This document shows positions 1 to 10,745 of a DNA stretch of 64,000 nt, piece after piece. Numbering within the stretch: the stretch's first letter is position 1; every line of letters begins with the position of its first letter. The DNA is taken from assembly GCA_905221605.1 (NCBI GenBank), contig CAJNDS010000040.1:62001-126000 (forward strand). Reading direction: 5' to 3'. The stretch is from Symbiodinium natans. Taxonomy: Eukaryota; Sar; Dinophyceae; Suessiales; Symbiodiniaceae. The translations under genes were made by a program, and so were the position numbers. The notes under the pieces were generated by a model, which did no database searches, was not told the DNA's origin, and was given only the letters and a program-made list of their open reading frames with translations.

Positions 1-1187
1 AACGAAGGGCAAACGGCCGTCTGCTCAAGTTTATTTGCCGAAATGCTGCCGGACCAATTTGAAGCCACGAATTCCTTCGTGTACTGCCCGATCCTGCTGC
101 ATGCCTCCGGTCTTGCACGTGCACACTGCCGCAAGGTGGTGTGCTACTTGTGTTCAACAAATTTGTGGCATCTCCCATCTCGCTCAAACGATCTCAAACG
201 TACTGGGAGTCACTGGAGATTTCTGGCGGGGCCAGCTTTGTTGAAATGAAAGCGGTGGCTCAGCTCTGCCAACTTAGCGAGAAGTCTCCGAATGCAACAA
301 GGTTGGGAATTCGGTGTTTGTCCCGGTAGTATTTGCACCGAGCATGTCCCCAATTTGCTTTAAGACCTGCTTCTGCAGATGTAGGCTCCCACTTAGCATC
401 TGAGTTGTGCTACTTTTGGCGCACCTTGTCACTCTGCCTGCACCTGGAGTGCCAGATGAATTCACGATCACTTGTATTGAACATGAGCACTATCCGTCAG
501 TGCTGCAATATGTTGACACGCGTGCCACGTGCCCATGATTGTAGTCAACTTTGCCCGACTCCTCCACCTTCACACGTGTATCCAGCGAGGAAGCGCTCCA
601 CTGTCGGGTATGCCATACTGCTCTCAAAATTGCCGGTTCGCCGCTTGATCACCGCTGCCTTATAAAGGGGGGTCGAGGCCTTGGAGACCACGTCCAACGT
701 AAACATCAGCCACAATGATTGCAAGGGGGCAGATGATATCGCAATTTAGCCTCCGGGTGGGCTGCAATCATTTGCAGATGTCGTTGGGTTCCCCGGCGTC
801 CCAGCGCCTGTAAAAAAGGAAGATTGCAAAGGCAGGGAAGACCTTGCCCCCTTGCACTCATTTTCTGTTCGACGGGAAGCAATACGGCAGTTGTAGAAGC
901 GTGTGTTTTGGCCAGCCACAGCCAGGAGGAATGGGTTGCACGTAGGCCCTCGACAGCTGAAATCTACTTTGCCGGAGTTTCTACTGTCTGGCAAAATGCT
1001 TTGTTTTGGGCACCTCGGACAGCTGAACTCCATTTTGCCGCCAAGAGGCATTAGGGAGCTTCCAGCGACTTGTCCAGGCACTCTGGAAATGATTTTGGGA
1101 GGTGTCAGCGCCGACCCCTCGTGCAATCATTATTTTAAGGGGCTGCGCCCATGGGCGGGCAGCGCGCGCAGAAGCCCGGGGCGAGCA
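1..1187. other. Intergenic, no gene seen
   Basis: Mixed-composition sequence. Only short open frames occur on both strands (all under about 130 codons, heavily overlapping), and none shows a recognisable domain. A GATTGCA/TGCAATC motif recurs, for example near 715-725, 1080-1090 and 1120-1130, and is seen again in the tandem block near 3400-3600. Confidence 0.6.
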
Positions 1188-1347
1188 GTTTCTAAGCATG
1201 TTGAGGCCCCTAAACTCCCTTAAAATCTCTAAGCGTTAAGTTTCTAAGCATTTTCAGGCCCCTAACTCCCTTCAAATCTCTAAGCGTTTGAGGCTCCGAG
1301 ACTCCCTTAACGTTTCTAAGCACTTTATAAGGCCCCTAAACTCCCTT
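1188..1347. repeat. Tandem repeat, about 55-bp unit, 3 copies
   Basis: About three imperfect copies of a unit made of GTTTCTAAGCA, then AGGCCCCTAA, then ACTCCCTT, then ATCTCTAAGCG. The copies differ by substitutions and small indels. No coding pattern is seen. Confidence 0.75.
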
Positions 1348-1748
1348 TTTCCTAGCCCCGGGCTTAGACACGTCGCTTATGCCCGCCCTTTGGGGGGCAT
1401 CATGCTCCTGATGCCCCCCCGCGGTCCCGCCCCGGGAGCCGCTGATGCTCCTGATGCGCGCCTGGGGGTCCCGGGCTGGACCCGCTGATGCTCATGATGC
1501 GCGCCCTCTGGGGGCCTCCGTGGCGACGCAAAAAACCACGAAAAAAAAACCGTTCACCGGCGGCACGCGGGGGTCGGCGGCACTGGCGTCCGGCCTAATT
1601 CTGCTTCGCAGAAGGCCAGAGGCCAGCAAGGCTATTCCCGGGACGACCCGGGCTAAAAGGTCCGCATTTGCTCGGTCCTTTGGGGACCTCGCGCTGCCCG
1701 ATTTAATGGCTACCGCCAGTGCCGCCGACCCCAAATTTTCCAAGGTGT
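1348..1748. other. GC-rich stretch with short GATGCTCCTGATG duplications
   Basis: A short motif containing TGATGCTCCTGATG recurs three times between about 1400 and 1500, each time followed by a C/G-rich spacer. The rest, up to the poly-G run, shows no gene or RNA that I can recognise. Confidence 0.5.

Positions 1749-1806
<58 letters not shown>
1749..1806 (+). repeat. Poly-G homopolymer, 58 bases
   Basis: An uninterrupted run of G, directly followed by GCGGAGCGGGCGGAG. Long G runs are prone to replication and assembly error, so the exact length is uncertain. Apparent glycine- or proline-rich open frames across it are artefacts of the run. Confidence 0.9.
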
Positions 1807-1807
<1 letters not shown>

Positions 1808-1840
1808 AGGGCGGAGCGGGCGGAGCGGGCGGAGGGGGCG

Positions 1841-2564
1841 GGCATGCACTGGAGCCCTTTAAAGTCAGTCATCTGATCGAGTCTAGAGAGGCAAAGGGCC
1901 ATAGGCCCGTAAAACTGTGGGGCTATGAGCCAGTAGGCACAGGGCCAGGGGACCATCAAGGGCATGGAGCCAGGGGGCCATGGCCAGCTGGCCAAAGGGG
2001 GGGGGTTGGGGGGACGGTGATGGTGAGGGAAGTCAGGGGGCGATGGGGAGGGTGGGCGGAGCGGGCGGGAAGGGCGGAGCCCTTTAACGTCAGTCAGCTG
2101 ATCGGGTCTGCCAGAGGCCCGTAAAACCAGGTGGCCATGAGCCACTGGGCATAGGGCCGGGGGGGCGCTTGAGGTCTGTTTTATCGCGAACGGGACCCAG
2201 TGCATTGATGGGGTGGGCGGGGGGTTGGGTGGGGTGGGTGGGTGGGGGGGGGGTAGGGGGGGGGGTGGTGGGTGAGGGGGACGGGCGGAGGGGGCGGGCA
2301 TGCACTGGCGCCCTTTAAAGTCAGTCATCTGATCGAGTGTAGAGAGGCAAAGGGCCAGAGGCCCGTAAAACTGTGGGGCCATGAGCCAGTAGGCACAGGG
2401 TCAGGGGACCATCAAGGGCATGGAGCCATTGGGGGAAGTGAGGGGGCGATGGGGAGGGTGCGCGGAGCGGGCGGGAAGGGCGGAGCCCTTTAAAGTCAGT
2501 CAGCTGATCGGGTGTGCCAGAGGCCCGTAAAACCAGGTGGCGCCACTGGGCATAGGGCCGGGGG
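1841..2564. repeat. Duplicated two-part repeat (A-B-A'-B')
   Basis: Module A (1841-1971) recurs as A' (2297-2427), both 131 bp with only a few substitutions. Module B (2056-2165) recurs as B' (2462-2564). A and B are themselves related: both contain CCCTTTAA.GTCAGTCA.CTGATCG followed by AGGCCCGTAAAAC. The layout implies an older A/B duplication followed by a segmental duplication of the A-B pair. G-rich spacers of differing length separate the modules. No coding potential is evident. Confidence 0.85.
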
Positions 2565-2856
2565 AGTTGGGGGGGTGCGGTGGGTGGGGGGGCGAGGGTG
2601 GGGGGTTGGGGGATGGAAGGCAGGGCTGGAGTGGGGGGAGCGGTCAGGGCGGGTGTGGGCCCTGAAACAGCAGAGATCGGTGAGGGGCGGAGTAGTCGGG
2701 AGAGGGTAGGCCTGCATGGGGAAGGGGGTGGGGGGGGGGGCGTGGGGGTAGGGGAGGGCGGAGTGCCGAGTGGGTGGCAAGTGGGGTGAAAGCGGTGAGA
2801 GGGGGGACAGAGATGGGGAAGGGGAGCGGTCCGGGGCGGGAGCAAGGGATGGGGGT

Positions 2857-3050
2857 GGAGTGGAATGGTTGGGAAGGGGAAGGGTGGTGGGGAGCGGGGG
2901 GGGTAGGGGAGGAGGATGGAGTGGAATGGTTGGGAAGGGGAAGGGTAGTGGGAGGGGGGGCAGGGGAAGGGGTTGGTGGTGGGAGGTTAGGGGCGGAAGG
3001 CAAGGCCAAGTGGAGAGGTGGAGTGGAATGGTTGGGAAGGGGAAGGGGGA
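2857..3050. repeat. G-rich minisatellite, 3 copies of an about 30-bp core
   Basis: The core GGAGTGGAATGGTTGGGAAG followed by GGGAAGGG occurs at about 2857, 2918 and 3020 within a purine-rich G tract. The long open frames on both strands here have low-complexity proline, serine or glycine composition and are not credible genes. Confidence 0.75.
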
Positions 3051-3399
3051 AGAGGTTGCGGTGAGGGCAGGGAGGGTCTTCACTGACGCCGCCCCGCTGT
3101 TGCTGGGGTCGGCGGATTATATGACCCGGCGGGACCTCAACACCATGATCATGAGATATCCAAGCTCTCGACAAAAACTGCTGCCTAGAGTCAGTCAATC
3201 GACTTTCGAGGGCGCGGCAGTTCACAGCACACACCGGCACCACCACTAGCAAGGCAGGGCACGGCCCGGAAGATCCTAAAGATCCCCTCTGCGACGTCTT
3301 GCTGGCTATGCCTCGACACTCCGGACAGCCACTGACAGCCCATGAAGCAGCACGACGTACTGGTAGCATCAAAGGGTTTTAGGGTTTCGGGTGTAAGCC

Positions 3400-3600
3400 T
3401 CAACGTGAAAACCCGGAACTGATTGCAGATGGGTCTGACCCTGTCTCAATGGGAAAACCCGGAATTGTTTGCAGACGGGTCTGACCCTGTTCCCCCGAAA
3501 TGATTGCAGGGGGGCGGACGCTTCTCAGCGGAAATCCCCGGAAATGATTGCAGACCGGTCCGGTTGCTGCGGGGGTCCCCCACGAAATAATCACAAACGG
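3400..3600. repeat. Degenerate tandem repeat around GAAATGATTGCAGACGGGTC
   Basis: About four diverged copies of CGGAAnTGnTTGCAGAnGGG followed by TCTGACCCTGT are spaced about 50-60 bp apart. The repeat is the likely source of the short reverse-strand open frames here. The same GATTGCA core is scattered through 700-1130. Confidence 0.7.
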
Positions 3601-4689
3601 GGGTTAAATTTTCCAGTGTGGGTTGATGCTGCTTGTTCACACTGGTTTGCGCCGCCCGCCGCTGCAAGTGCCCCTGCTGCCCACGTGCCAGTGAACCCCG
3701 AGTGCCAGAAACAGTGACTGCGCCGAACCCCATCTCCGGTGCTATACGGTAGGATGCGTGTGATGCGTGTGCACCTCTTAATGTCTGTTGCTGCAGTCGT
3801 TGCAGAAATCACCACAAGTGGGCCAACCAGGCCTGCCATCATGATTTTTGGCCGCCGTCATGGCCGAAGTCGTGCGCCAAAATCTGCCCTAGGTGATCAA
3901 ACTTTGCCCGAAGCAAAACATTTGTGCAGGGGTGATCAGGGGTGTCTCTTAATCAACAAGAGCTTAATGTTAACGCTACGCGACCCGCCTCGGTGTGACC
4001 TTCTGAACAATGCAACCCAAACCAGGGGGCTGAGGGCAGGTGGGCTGGGGGGCGGCCCTTCCAAGCCGCACACGGGTCTCTGCAAATGGAAGGCAAGCGC
4101 CAGTGTGCTCATGGCCGTATGGGCACCGGCATTAAGCCGTCAGCGGCAGGTGGTTGGCGAGTGGAGGGTGACAATTGACCCAGCACTCATCGGCAAGGAC
4201 CTCGCTGAGATCCGCGTCGCGCCATCGCGAGAAGGCTGGCAGCGAAGTCGCGAGAGAGCAGCGCGGACCAGCGGGATACCTACCTCTGGACACCTTGCTC
4301 CACGACGTTCTCTCCAGGCCAGAGCGGCCTGCCGCTGTGGCCCGTGGCCCTGATGCGGGCCTGCCGGGTAGGCCGTCGTAGTATTGTCGTCGGCTGCGAC
4401 CGCGGCTGGTGCACGTCTCATGGGACAGTTTTTTTTCAGGCGGAGAAGAACAACAATTACTCCAACCAGCACGCGCTCGAGTCGCGCTCGATATTGATTT
4501 GAGAGCCAGTTCCCGGCACATGGTCATTTCGACAGCCTCGTTATGTCGAATACACATCGAGTGTCCTCTTACAACTTAAACGGATCTGTGACCACCTTGG
4601 CGGGAAGGGGGGTTGGGGGTGCGTGGGTGCGTGGAGACCAAGATGCGGGCACACGGCAAGCGCAGCAGGCGCACGCGCATGACATGCCC
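3601..4689. other. Intergenic, no gene supported
   Basis: The longest open frame is about 204 codons on the plus strand (3739-4353). It lacks any domain, signal peptide or consistent composition that I recognise, and overlapping minus-strand frames of 110-141 codons are equally open. That is expected in GC-rich DNA, so I do not call a gene. Confidence 0.5.
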
Positions 4690-4740
4690 ACGCGTACGGG
4701 CACCCCGCCACGCCACGCCACGCCACGCCACGCCACGCCC

Positions 4741-4785
<45 letters not shown>

Positions 4786-4915
4786 ACGCACACGCACACG
4801 CACACCCACACCCACACCCACACCCACACCCACACCCACACCCACACCCACACCCACACCCACACCCACACCCACACCCACACCCCCACCCACACCACAC
4901 CCACACCCACACACA

Positions 4916-4979
<64 letters not shown>
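4690..4979. repeat. CGCCA, CA and CCCACA satellites
   Basis: Short CGCCA repeats (about 4706-4740) are followed by (CA)n, (CGCACA)n, (CCCACA)n and again (CA)n running directly into the N gap. The array probably caused the assembly break. Cysteine/valine- or threonine/histidine-repeat open frames across it are translation of the satellite. Confidence 0.95.
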
Positions 4980-5079
4980 NNNNNNNNNNNNNNNNNNNNN
5001 NNNNNNNNNNNNNNNNNNNNNNNNNNNNNNNNNNNNNNNNNNNNNNNNNNNNNNNNNNNNNNNNNNNNNNNNNNNNNNN
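4980..5079. other. Assembly gap (100 N)
   Basis: Exactly 100 unknown bases, the conventional placeholder for a gap of unknown size. Left of it are CA satellites; right of it CCCTAAA repeats. The two sides differ in style, so their true distance and even adjacency should be treated with caution. Confidence 0.99.
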
Positions 5080-5082
5080 TTC

Positions 5083-5115
5083 CCTAAACCCTAAACCCTA
5101 AACCCTAAACCCTAC
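5083..5115 (-). repeat. Telomere-like (CCCTAAA)n
   Basis: About five perfect CCCTAAA units immediately after the gap. This is the first of the many interstitial islands of the TTTAGGG-type telomere repeat in the window. Confidence 0.95.
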
Positions 5116-6120
5116 TGTAATAGGGTTACGGATACCTGCCAAACTTCGGAGTTCGCAGCTTCGGAGTGGAGCCCTCTGGGGACCTGGGACCTGGTGCGAA
5201 ATACGCTGTACCTTAAGTCGATGCTGCTCTGTTACTAAAGACTACTGTAGTACTATCTGACTATATTACTTTATGAATATACTACTACACAATTAAAAGG
5301 TTTATGAGAATCTTCCATAATCATTGTAGTACAGTAATATATTCTTCGTGTAAACAGTGCTAGTGGTAGTCGTCGCCATCGTCGTCTGTAGTATTCAGCA
5401 TTTAGTGTTTAACATTTTTCATTCCAAAAAAGCTATCAATATCCGAATGCCGTAGTACTTAATGTTGAGTATTGAATATTGAACATTCGTAAACGCAGTA
5501 ACAACTACTACTGTCATGATTATTTTACTGCAGGTTCAACCTGGAACTTGCCCCCCCCCCTCCCCCCGGCTGCCAAGTGGCCCACGGCACATGCTGGAGC
5601 TCTACGTGCGGCAGCTCAGAGAACAGGATCTCGGCCAGTGACACCTTGATTAGGGTTTAGAGTTTAGGGTTTGGGGATTAGGGTTTAGGTATGACAAACG
5701 AGGGGGATGTGGGTGATTTTCTCCTAGGGTAGTTGCAGGGGCCCTTAGTATGGGCATTTCATTGGGAAGCCCTTGTGTAGTTCTTTTTCTTACAAAAACA
5801 CAAAACTTTCAGAACCCTTCAAGGAAGCTAAGGGACCGTATTCAGGCACCATACAAGTACCCTTAGATGTGTTTGGACTCTAAACAACCCTATCTCTGGG
5901 CCCTCCAACCCCCATGCCCAAAAGCTACAATGCAGCCTAAGCACTAGAAACATCTTGAACATAAGGCTTCAGGCCGACTAAGGGTCTAGGAGTCTAGGGG
6001 GCTAGAGTTTGGCTGGTATCGAGATGTATCGAGTTTAGTGCTTAGGGGAGGATATGCACCAAAGGCGTTACGCGGAAGCCATGCTTCCGAAAAACCCAAA
6101 ACCATCAAATCCCCTGCCTT
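5116..6120. other. Intergenic, no gene seen
   Basis: AT-richer sequence with scattered single telomere-like units, for example near 5650-5690. No open frame of interest and no recognisable RNA gene. Confidence 0.6.
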
Positions 6121-6475
6121 CCCTAGCCCTAAACCCTAAACCCTGAACCCTAAACCCTAAACCCTAAACCCTAAACCCTAAACTCCCAGCAGTCCATTCC
6201 GGAGGGCTCTCTGGCTGTTGCGGTAGACCCGTGGCGCGCCAGGACCCATGAGACCTTCGTGCCTAGGCACCAGAGCTTGTGGTGAGTTGAGGGTTTATGG
6301 TAAGTGCTAAACCCTAAACCCTTAACCCTTAACCCTTAACCTTCAAACCCTAAACCCTAGACCCAAAACACCCACCCAAGGCCAAAGAGGAGGTTTAGGG
6401 TTTAGGGTTTGGGGTTTAGGGTTTAGGGTTTAGGTCCTAGGGCTTAGGGCTTAGGGTTTAGGGTTTAGGGTTTAG
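6121..6475. repeat. Telomere-like islands in both orientations
   Basis: CCCTAAA units at 6121-6184 and 6306-6360 are followed by TTTAGGG units at 6391-6475, so the orientation flips within 200 bp. Variants such as CCCTTAA and TTAGGGC are interspersed. Confidence 0.9.
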
Positions 6476-6829
6476 AGGTTTATATAAGGCTCCGCAAGGT
6501 CCCTAAAAACAAGAAAACGTGGAGGGGGTCTTGAAGAGCAGGGACATCTGCGCACTGGGTTTCACTCAAGACTGTACCCTCCACCCGAAAAGCACGAAAA
6601 ACTTGAAAGCCCTCAACCCTGAACTCTTGCATCCTAAAATCTGCCCCCATCTGTAAACCCTAAACCCTTTCAACAACCCAACTGCCAGACCCAGATGCCC
6701 GCGAGTCTTCAGCAGGTGCAGAAGATTCCTGGGAAGTCGTAGGGTTTGGGTTCAGAGGTTCCGATTTGTTCAAGGACTGTGATATGATGTGGTGTGGTGT
6801 GATGTGACGCTGTGTCTGTCTGAATGCAT

Positions 6830-6847
6830 GTATATATATATATGTAT

Positions 6848-6882
<35 letters not shown>

Positions 6883-7660
6883 TATGTATATTTATATTTA
6901 TATTTACATTGATATTTAAATGTATATTTATATTTGTATTTGTATATTTATATTTATATTTATATTGATATTGATACTGATATTGATATTTATACTGATA
7001 TTTATATCTATTTTTTTATATTTGTATTTATATATTTATATTTATATTTTTATTTGTATTCATATTTATATTGATATTATATTGATATTTATCTTTTTGT
7101 TTATGTTCATATTCATATTGATATTTATATTGAGGTTTATATGTTAAATTTATATTGAGATTATATTTTTTTTTTATATTTATATATTCTTATTATTTAT
7201 TTTTTATATTCACATTTATATTTATATTTGTGGTTATTTTATAGTTGTATTATATGTATATTTATGTGTTATACTTGTATTTGTTATTTATATCTATATA
7301 TATACATTTGTATTTATATTTATATTTATATTTATATTCATACGTATATTCCTATTTATATGTATGTTTTTATTTACATTTGTATGTTTATATTTATATA
7401 TCATTTATGTTTACACACCATGTATATTTATATTCATATTTATATTTGTGTTAATTTTATAGTTGTATTTATGTTTGTATTTATATTTACACTTATATGT
7501 GTATTTAAATCTATATTTGTATGTATATTTATATTTGTATTTATATTTATATGTATATTTATATGTATTTCTATTTATATTTATTATTCTTATTGTTTAG
7601 AATGCATTCTTTTCTATCTATTTATGTTTTCTCCTTATTCTGTTATCTATACACTTAATC
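6830..7660. repeat. AT-rich satellite, (TATTTA/TATATT)n
   Basis: About 800 bp of degenerate TATTTATAT-type hexamer repeat. It starts with (TTTA)n at 6844-6885 and grades into mixed TATATT/TGTATT/GATATT units. Isoleucine/tyrosine-rich open frames across it simply translate the repeat. Confidence 0.95.
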
Positions 7661-9112
7661 ATTTGTTTATGTGACGAGCCACTGTACGTGCGATTCCACT
7701 TGAATTAAGACTTGTGGAAATGCATTGGCGTGCGCAGGCGCTTATCAGCGCGCTTGTCGTGGCAATCTGGAACATGCCTGTGCATCAGCCGAGCATCATG
7801 GAGCAAGGTTCGCTAGCCTTCTGGAACATGGTTGTGCAACAGCAAAGCATCACAGAACCATGTGTGAGAGTAAAGTCTTGCGGAGCGTGTGCGGTGCCAC
7901 GGTTGGTTTTCGTTTTGTTTTTAGGCACTGCCAAGCATCAGCGAGCGGCCCTGTAGGGAGGCACGGCCAGTGTATCCTTGGCAGACACCCTTTTGTGGGC
8001 CTCCATGGGGCTGGAAGCCTTTTGGGTGCAAGGCTTAGCGCTTGGGACAGGGATCAGGGTTTGGGAGCCAAATTTCCGCGAAGCTTCGCACATAAAACTG
8101 GCCGGTATTGCCGCCCCTGAGGCCCTTGAGCAGTTCGAGGAAAGCCTGCGCAGTGTGTGGCACTACCGCATTTATTGGGACAAGCACGCCCGCACGACTC
8201 TTTTGCCCGAATAAGTCCGAAACCCTGAACCTTCCTCCCAGAATTCCCTGAAAACTCAGAACCTCGAAGCTCCGGTCGACCGATGAGGGAGTAAGGGTTT
8301 GGGGCTTCAGGGTTAGAGCTCGTGTTTATCAAGGGGGTTGAAGGCCAAAGTGTCGCCGTGTGCACCACCGCTGGGCCGAGTTTGGGACAGGGGTCTTGGG
8401 GAGCACGGGGGCAGAGTGGTGGGGCCACAAAGCTAGGTGCAATGCGCAAATCTGCCGGGTGCAGGGGTGCTGAGGGGTATCTCCGGCAGATCGACCCGCG
8501 GCACCGTAATGCCGAGGAGCGTGGCGCAAGGTCTTGTTCAGCAGATAGTTTTAGCTGCAGAGGTTCGGTTAAAGAGCTCGCGGGTGGGAGTGGGGGGAGG
8601 GGGGAAGAGAGCTCGCAGGTGGATCCAACAAGGTTCCAGGCTCCTCCTCTTACGTTACGCAGGACATCCGCCAGCGCGCCAAAAGGCACAGGAGTCTGTG
8701 GTAGGCTTTAAGGCCACACCTTAGTAGCAGACCTTGGCGACGGTGTGGCTGGCAGCTAGGGCAAAGCCTACCTAGGTCTCTCTGAGTGTTGGAGCGCGCC
8801 CCCCCTGCCCCAACAGAGGTGAGAAAGGTGATGGACGGGTTTAGGGCTAAGGATGTTACAAGGGCTTAGGCACAAAAGTCCCGAAACGCCTGCATGACCA
8901 TCAATCACCACCATCAATCGCAATGCTTGACGCGCATGGGCAGTTCTCTAAAAAGTGTGGGTTCTCTTGGGGTACCCTAGCAGAATAGGAACACCAAAAG
9001 TGAACCTAATTTCGAGAAACCCTAACATTGCTTTCCTGCCTGGGATACCCCGAACATCCCCTAGCTCTAATCCTTGTCCCATCATGGGGACCGAGAACCC
9101 CAACAAAATGGA
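7661..9112. other. Intergenic, no gene supported
   Basis: Open frames up to 211 codons (minus strand, 8054-8689) and 131 codons (plus, 7725-8120) overlap one another in several frames without a recognisable motif. Duplicated words such as CTGGAACATG and GCATCA around 7768-7850 suggest a small tandem duplication. Confidence 0.5.
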
Positions 9113-9220
9113 CTTAGGGTTTGGGGTTTCAAGCTTAGGGTTTAGGGTTTAGGGTTTGGGGTTTAGGGTTTAGGGTTTAGGGTTTAGGGTTTAGGGTTTA
9201 GGGTTTAGGGTTTAGGGTGT
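9113..9220 (+). repeat. Telomere-like (TTTAGGG)n
   Basis: About 14 TTTAGGG units with a few TTTGGGG variants. Confidence 0.95.
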
Positions 9221-9356
9221 AGTTCAGAGTTTAGGGCGGTTTAGGGCTTACTACCAAAATCGGTATCCCCAACTCCCGAAGTCCCGAAGGTTCGCAAAGC
9301 CCCGACGCTAAGACCTGGCGACTACCGAGTTGCAGGGGGGGGGGGGGGGTTTAGGC

Positions 9357-9702
9357 GGGGGGGGTTTAGGGGGGGGGGGTTTAGGGTTTAGGGTTTCTGG
9401 CTTTACACTAAACCCTAGACCCTAAACCCTAAACCCTAAACCCTAAACCCTAGACCCTAGACCCTAAACCCTAAACTTGGCCCTAAACCCTAAACTAAAG
9501 CCTAAGCCCTGGGTCTTGGGTTGAACCTCAGACCCCTGCTGCCACCTTGCAGGCTGCAGGCGTCTCAAAATTCACGAACCTGAGTTGTCGCGGACTTTTC
9601 CTAGGGTTTAGGGTTTAGGGTTTAGGGTTTAGGGTTTAGGGTTTAGGGTTTAGGGTTTAGGGTTTCGGGTTTAGGGTTTAGGGTTTTGGGTTTAGGGTTT
9701 AG
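9357..9702. repeat. Telomere-like islands with orientation switch
   Basis: TTTAGGGG-type and poly-G mixed units (9330-9395) pass into CCCTAAA units (9409-9500). After about 80 bp of other sequence there are about 14 TTTAGGG units (9603-9702). Confidence 0.9.
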
Positions 9703-10610
9703 GCCCCCCCCCCATTCAGAATCTCCTATACCTGAATGAATTAATTATACCATAACACGGGCCCCTGTATGTAGTTTTAAGGTATAATCCACACACAAAC
9801 CCCTTCCTACCCAATACCTTCACCCCCCCTTCGTAGGAGGTTTTTGGCTCTAAGGGAAGTTATATAGGGTTTAGGGTATATAAGGGGTATAGAATCTGAA
9901 GAAAGTTACATGGTCCCTTCATATGGTCCCTCATCTTCTCTAAAGGGTTCTGAAGTAGTATTGGGGGAAGCCGCCCAACACACACCCAATACCATAAACC
10001 CTAAACCCGAAAACCCTAAAACCCTAAAGCCCCAAAACCCTGAACCCTAAACGCACTAAAACCCAAACCCGAAGTTCCCAAAATTCCCCTAACCTGCCGT
10101 GGAACGCCAAACCCAGGTTCACCGTGTCATCCTCGCGCGCGACAGGGAGATAGATGAAGTTGAACCTGGAACACCAGGGATTGGGCGCGGCGCCACCCAA
10201 AAATAAGTAAGGTTTGCGGTTCAGGGTTTAGAAAGGGGAGCCCGTCCAACGATTTCAGATGCTCCCCTTTCTGAAAGCATATCGGTTTAGTAGGTTTCGG
10301 TGAGACTTCTGGGTCCTTGGCTGGCGGCTTCGGGTTTAGGGTTTGGGGCCTGAGGGGGCACAGACCCGCAGCATGGTTTGCCCACAGGATAGGGGAACAC
10401 AGCATAAGGGGCCCAGCTCCAACGCAACGCCGACTGCAAGCACAGAATTTGTTTTCAGGGTTGTACTCCTCGTGGCCCTAACTTCCATTGTACAGGATAT
10501 GTTTTGGGTTTGGGTTTAGGGGCCAAAAGTACTGCGTCCGGCTTGGGCATTTACATGCTTGCGGGGTAGAGTGGTGACTGACTAGGCCAAGGCTATCGGG
10601 GGTAGGTAGA
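9703..10610. other. Intergenic, no gene seen
   Basis: Contains scattered telomere-like units (9990-10060, 10330-10350) and a weak inverted similarity between about 9717-9735 and 9880-9900. Nothing coding is recognisable. Confidence 0.55.
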
Positions 10611-10745
10611 TGATATACATATATATATATATATACACATACATATAGATATATATATATATACATATATGCATGTATATGTGACCACATATAAATATAT
10701 GTATAAATATATACGTATATATATACATATATATATATATGTATA
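10611..10745. repeat. AT/ATAC dinucleotide microsatellite
   Basis: About 135 bp of imperfect (AT)n with CATATA interruptions. Tyrosine/isoleucine open frames are repeat translation. Confidence 0.95.

Noticed and set aside
1492-3372. Proline-rich frames up to 296 codons on the minus strand
   Set aside because: Antisense of poly-G and G-rich minisatellites, open in several frames at once, without domains.
4541-5101. Long Cys/Val or Thr/His repeat open frames
   Set aside because: Translation of CA, CCCACA and CGCACA satellites on either strand, some running through the N gap.
6920-7674. Ile/Tyr/Phe-rich 'membrane' frames
   Set aside because: Translation of the TATTTA satellite.
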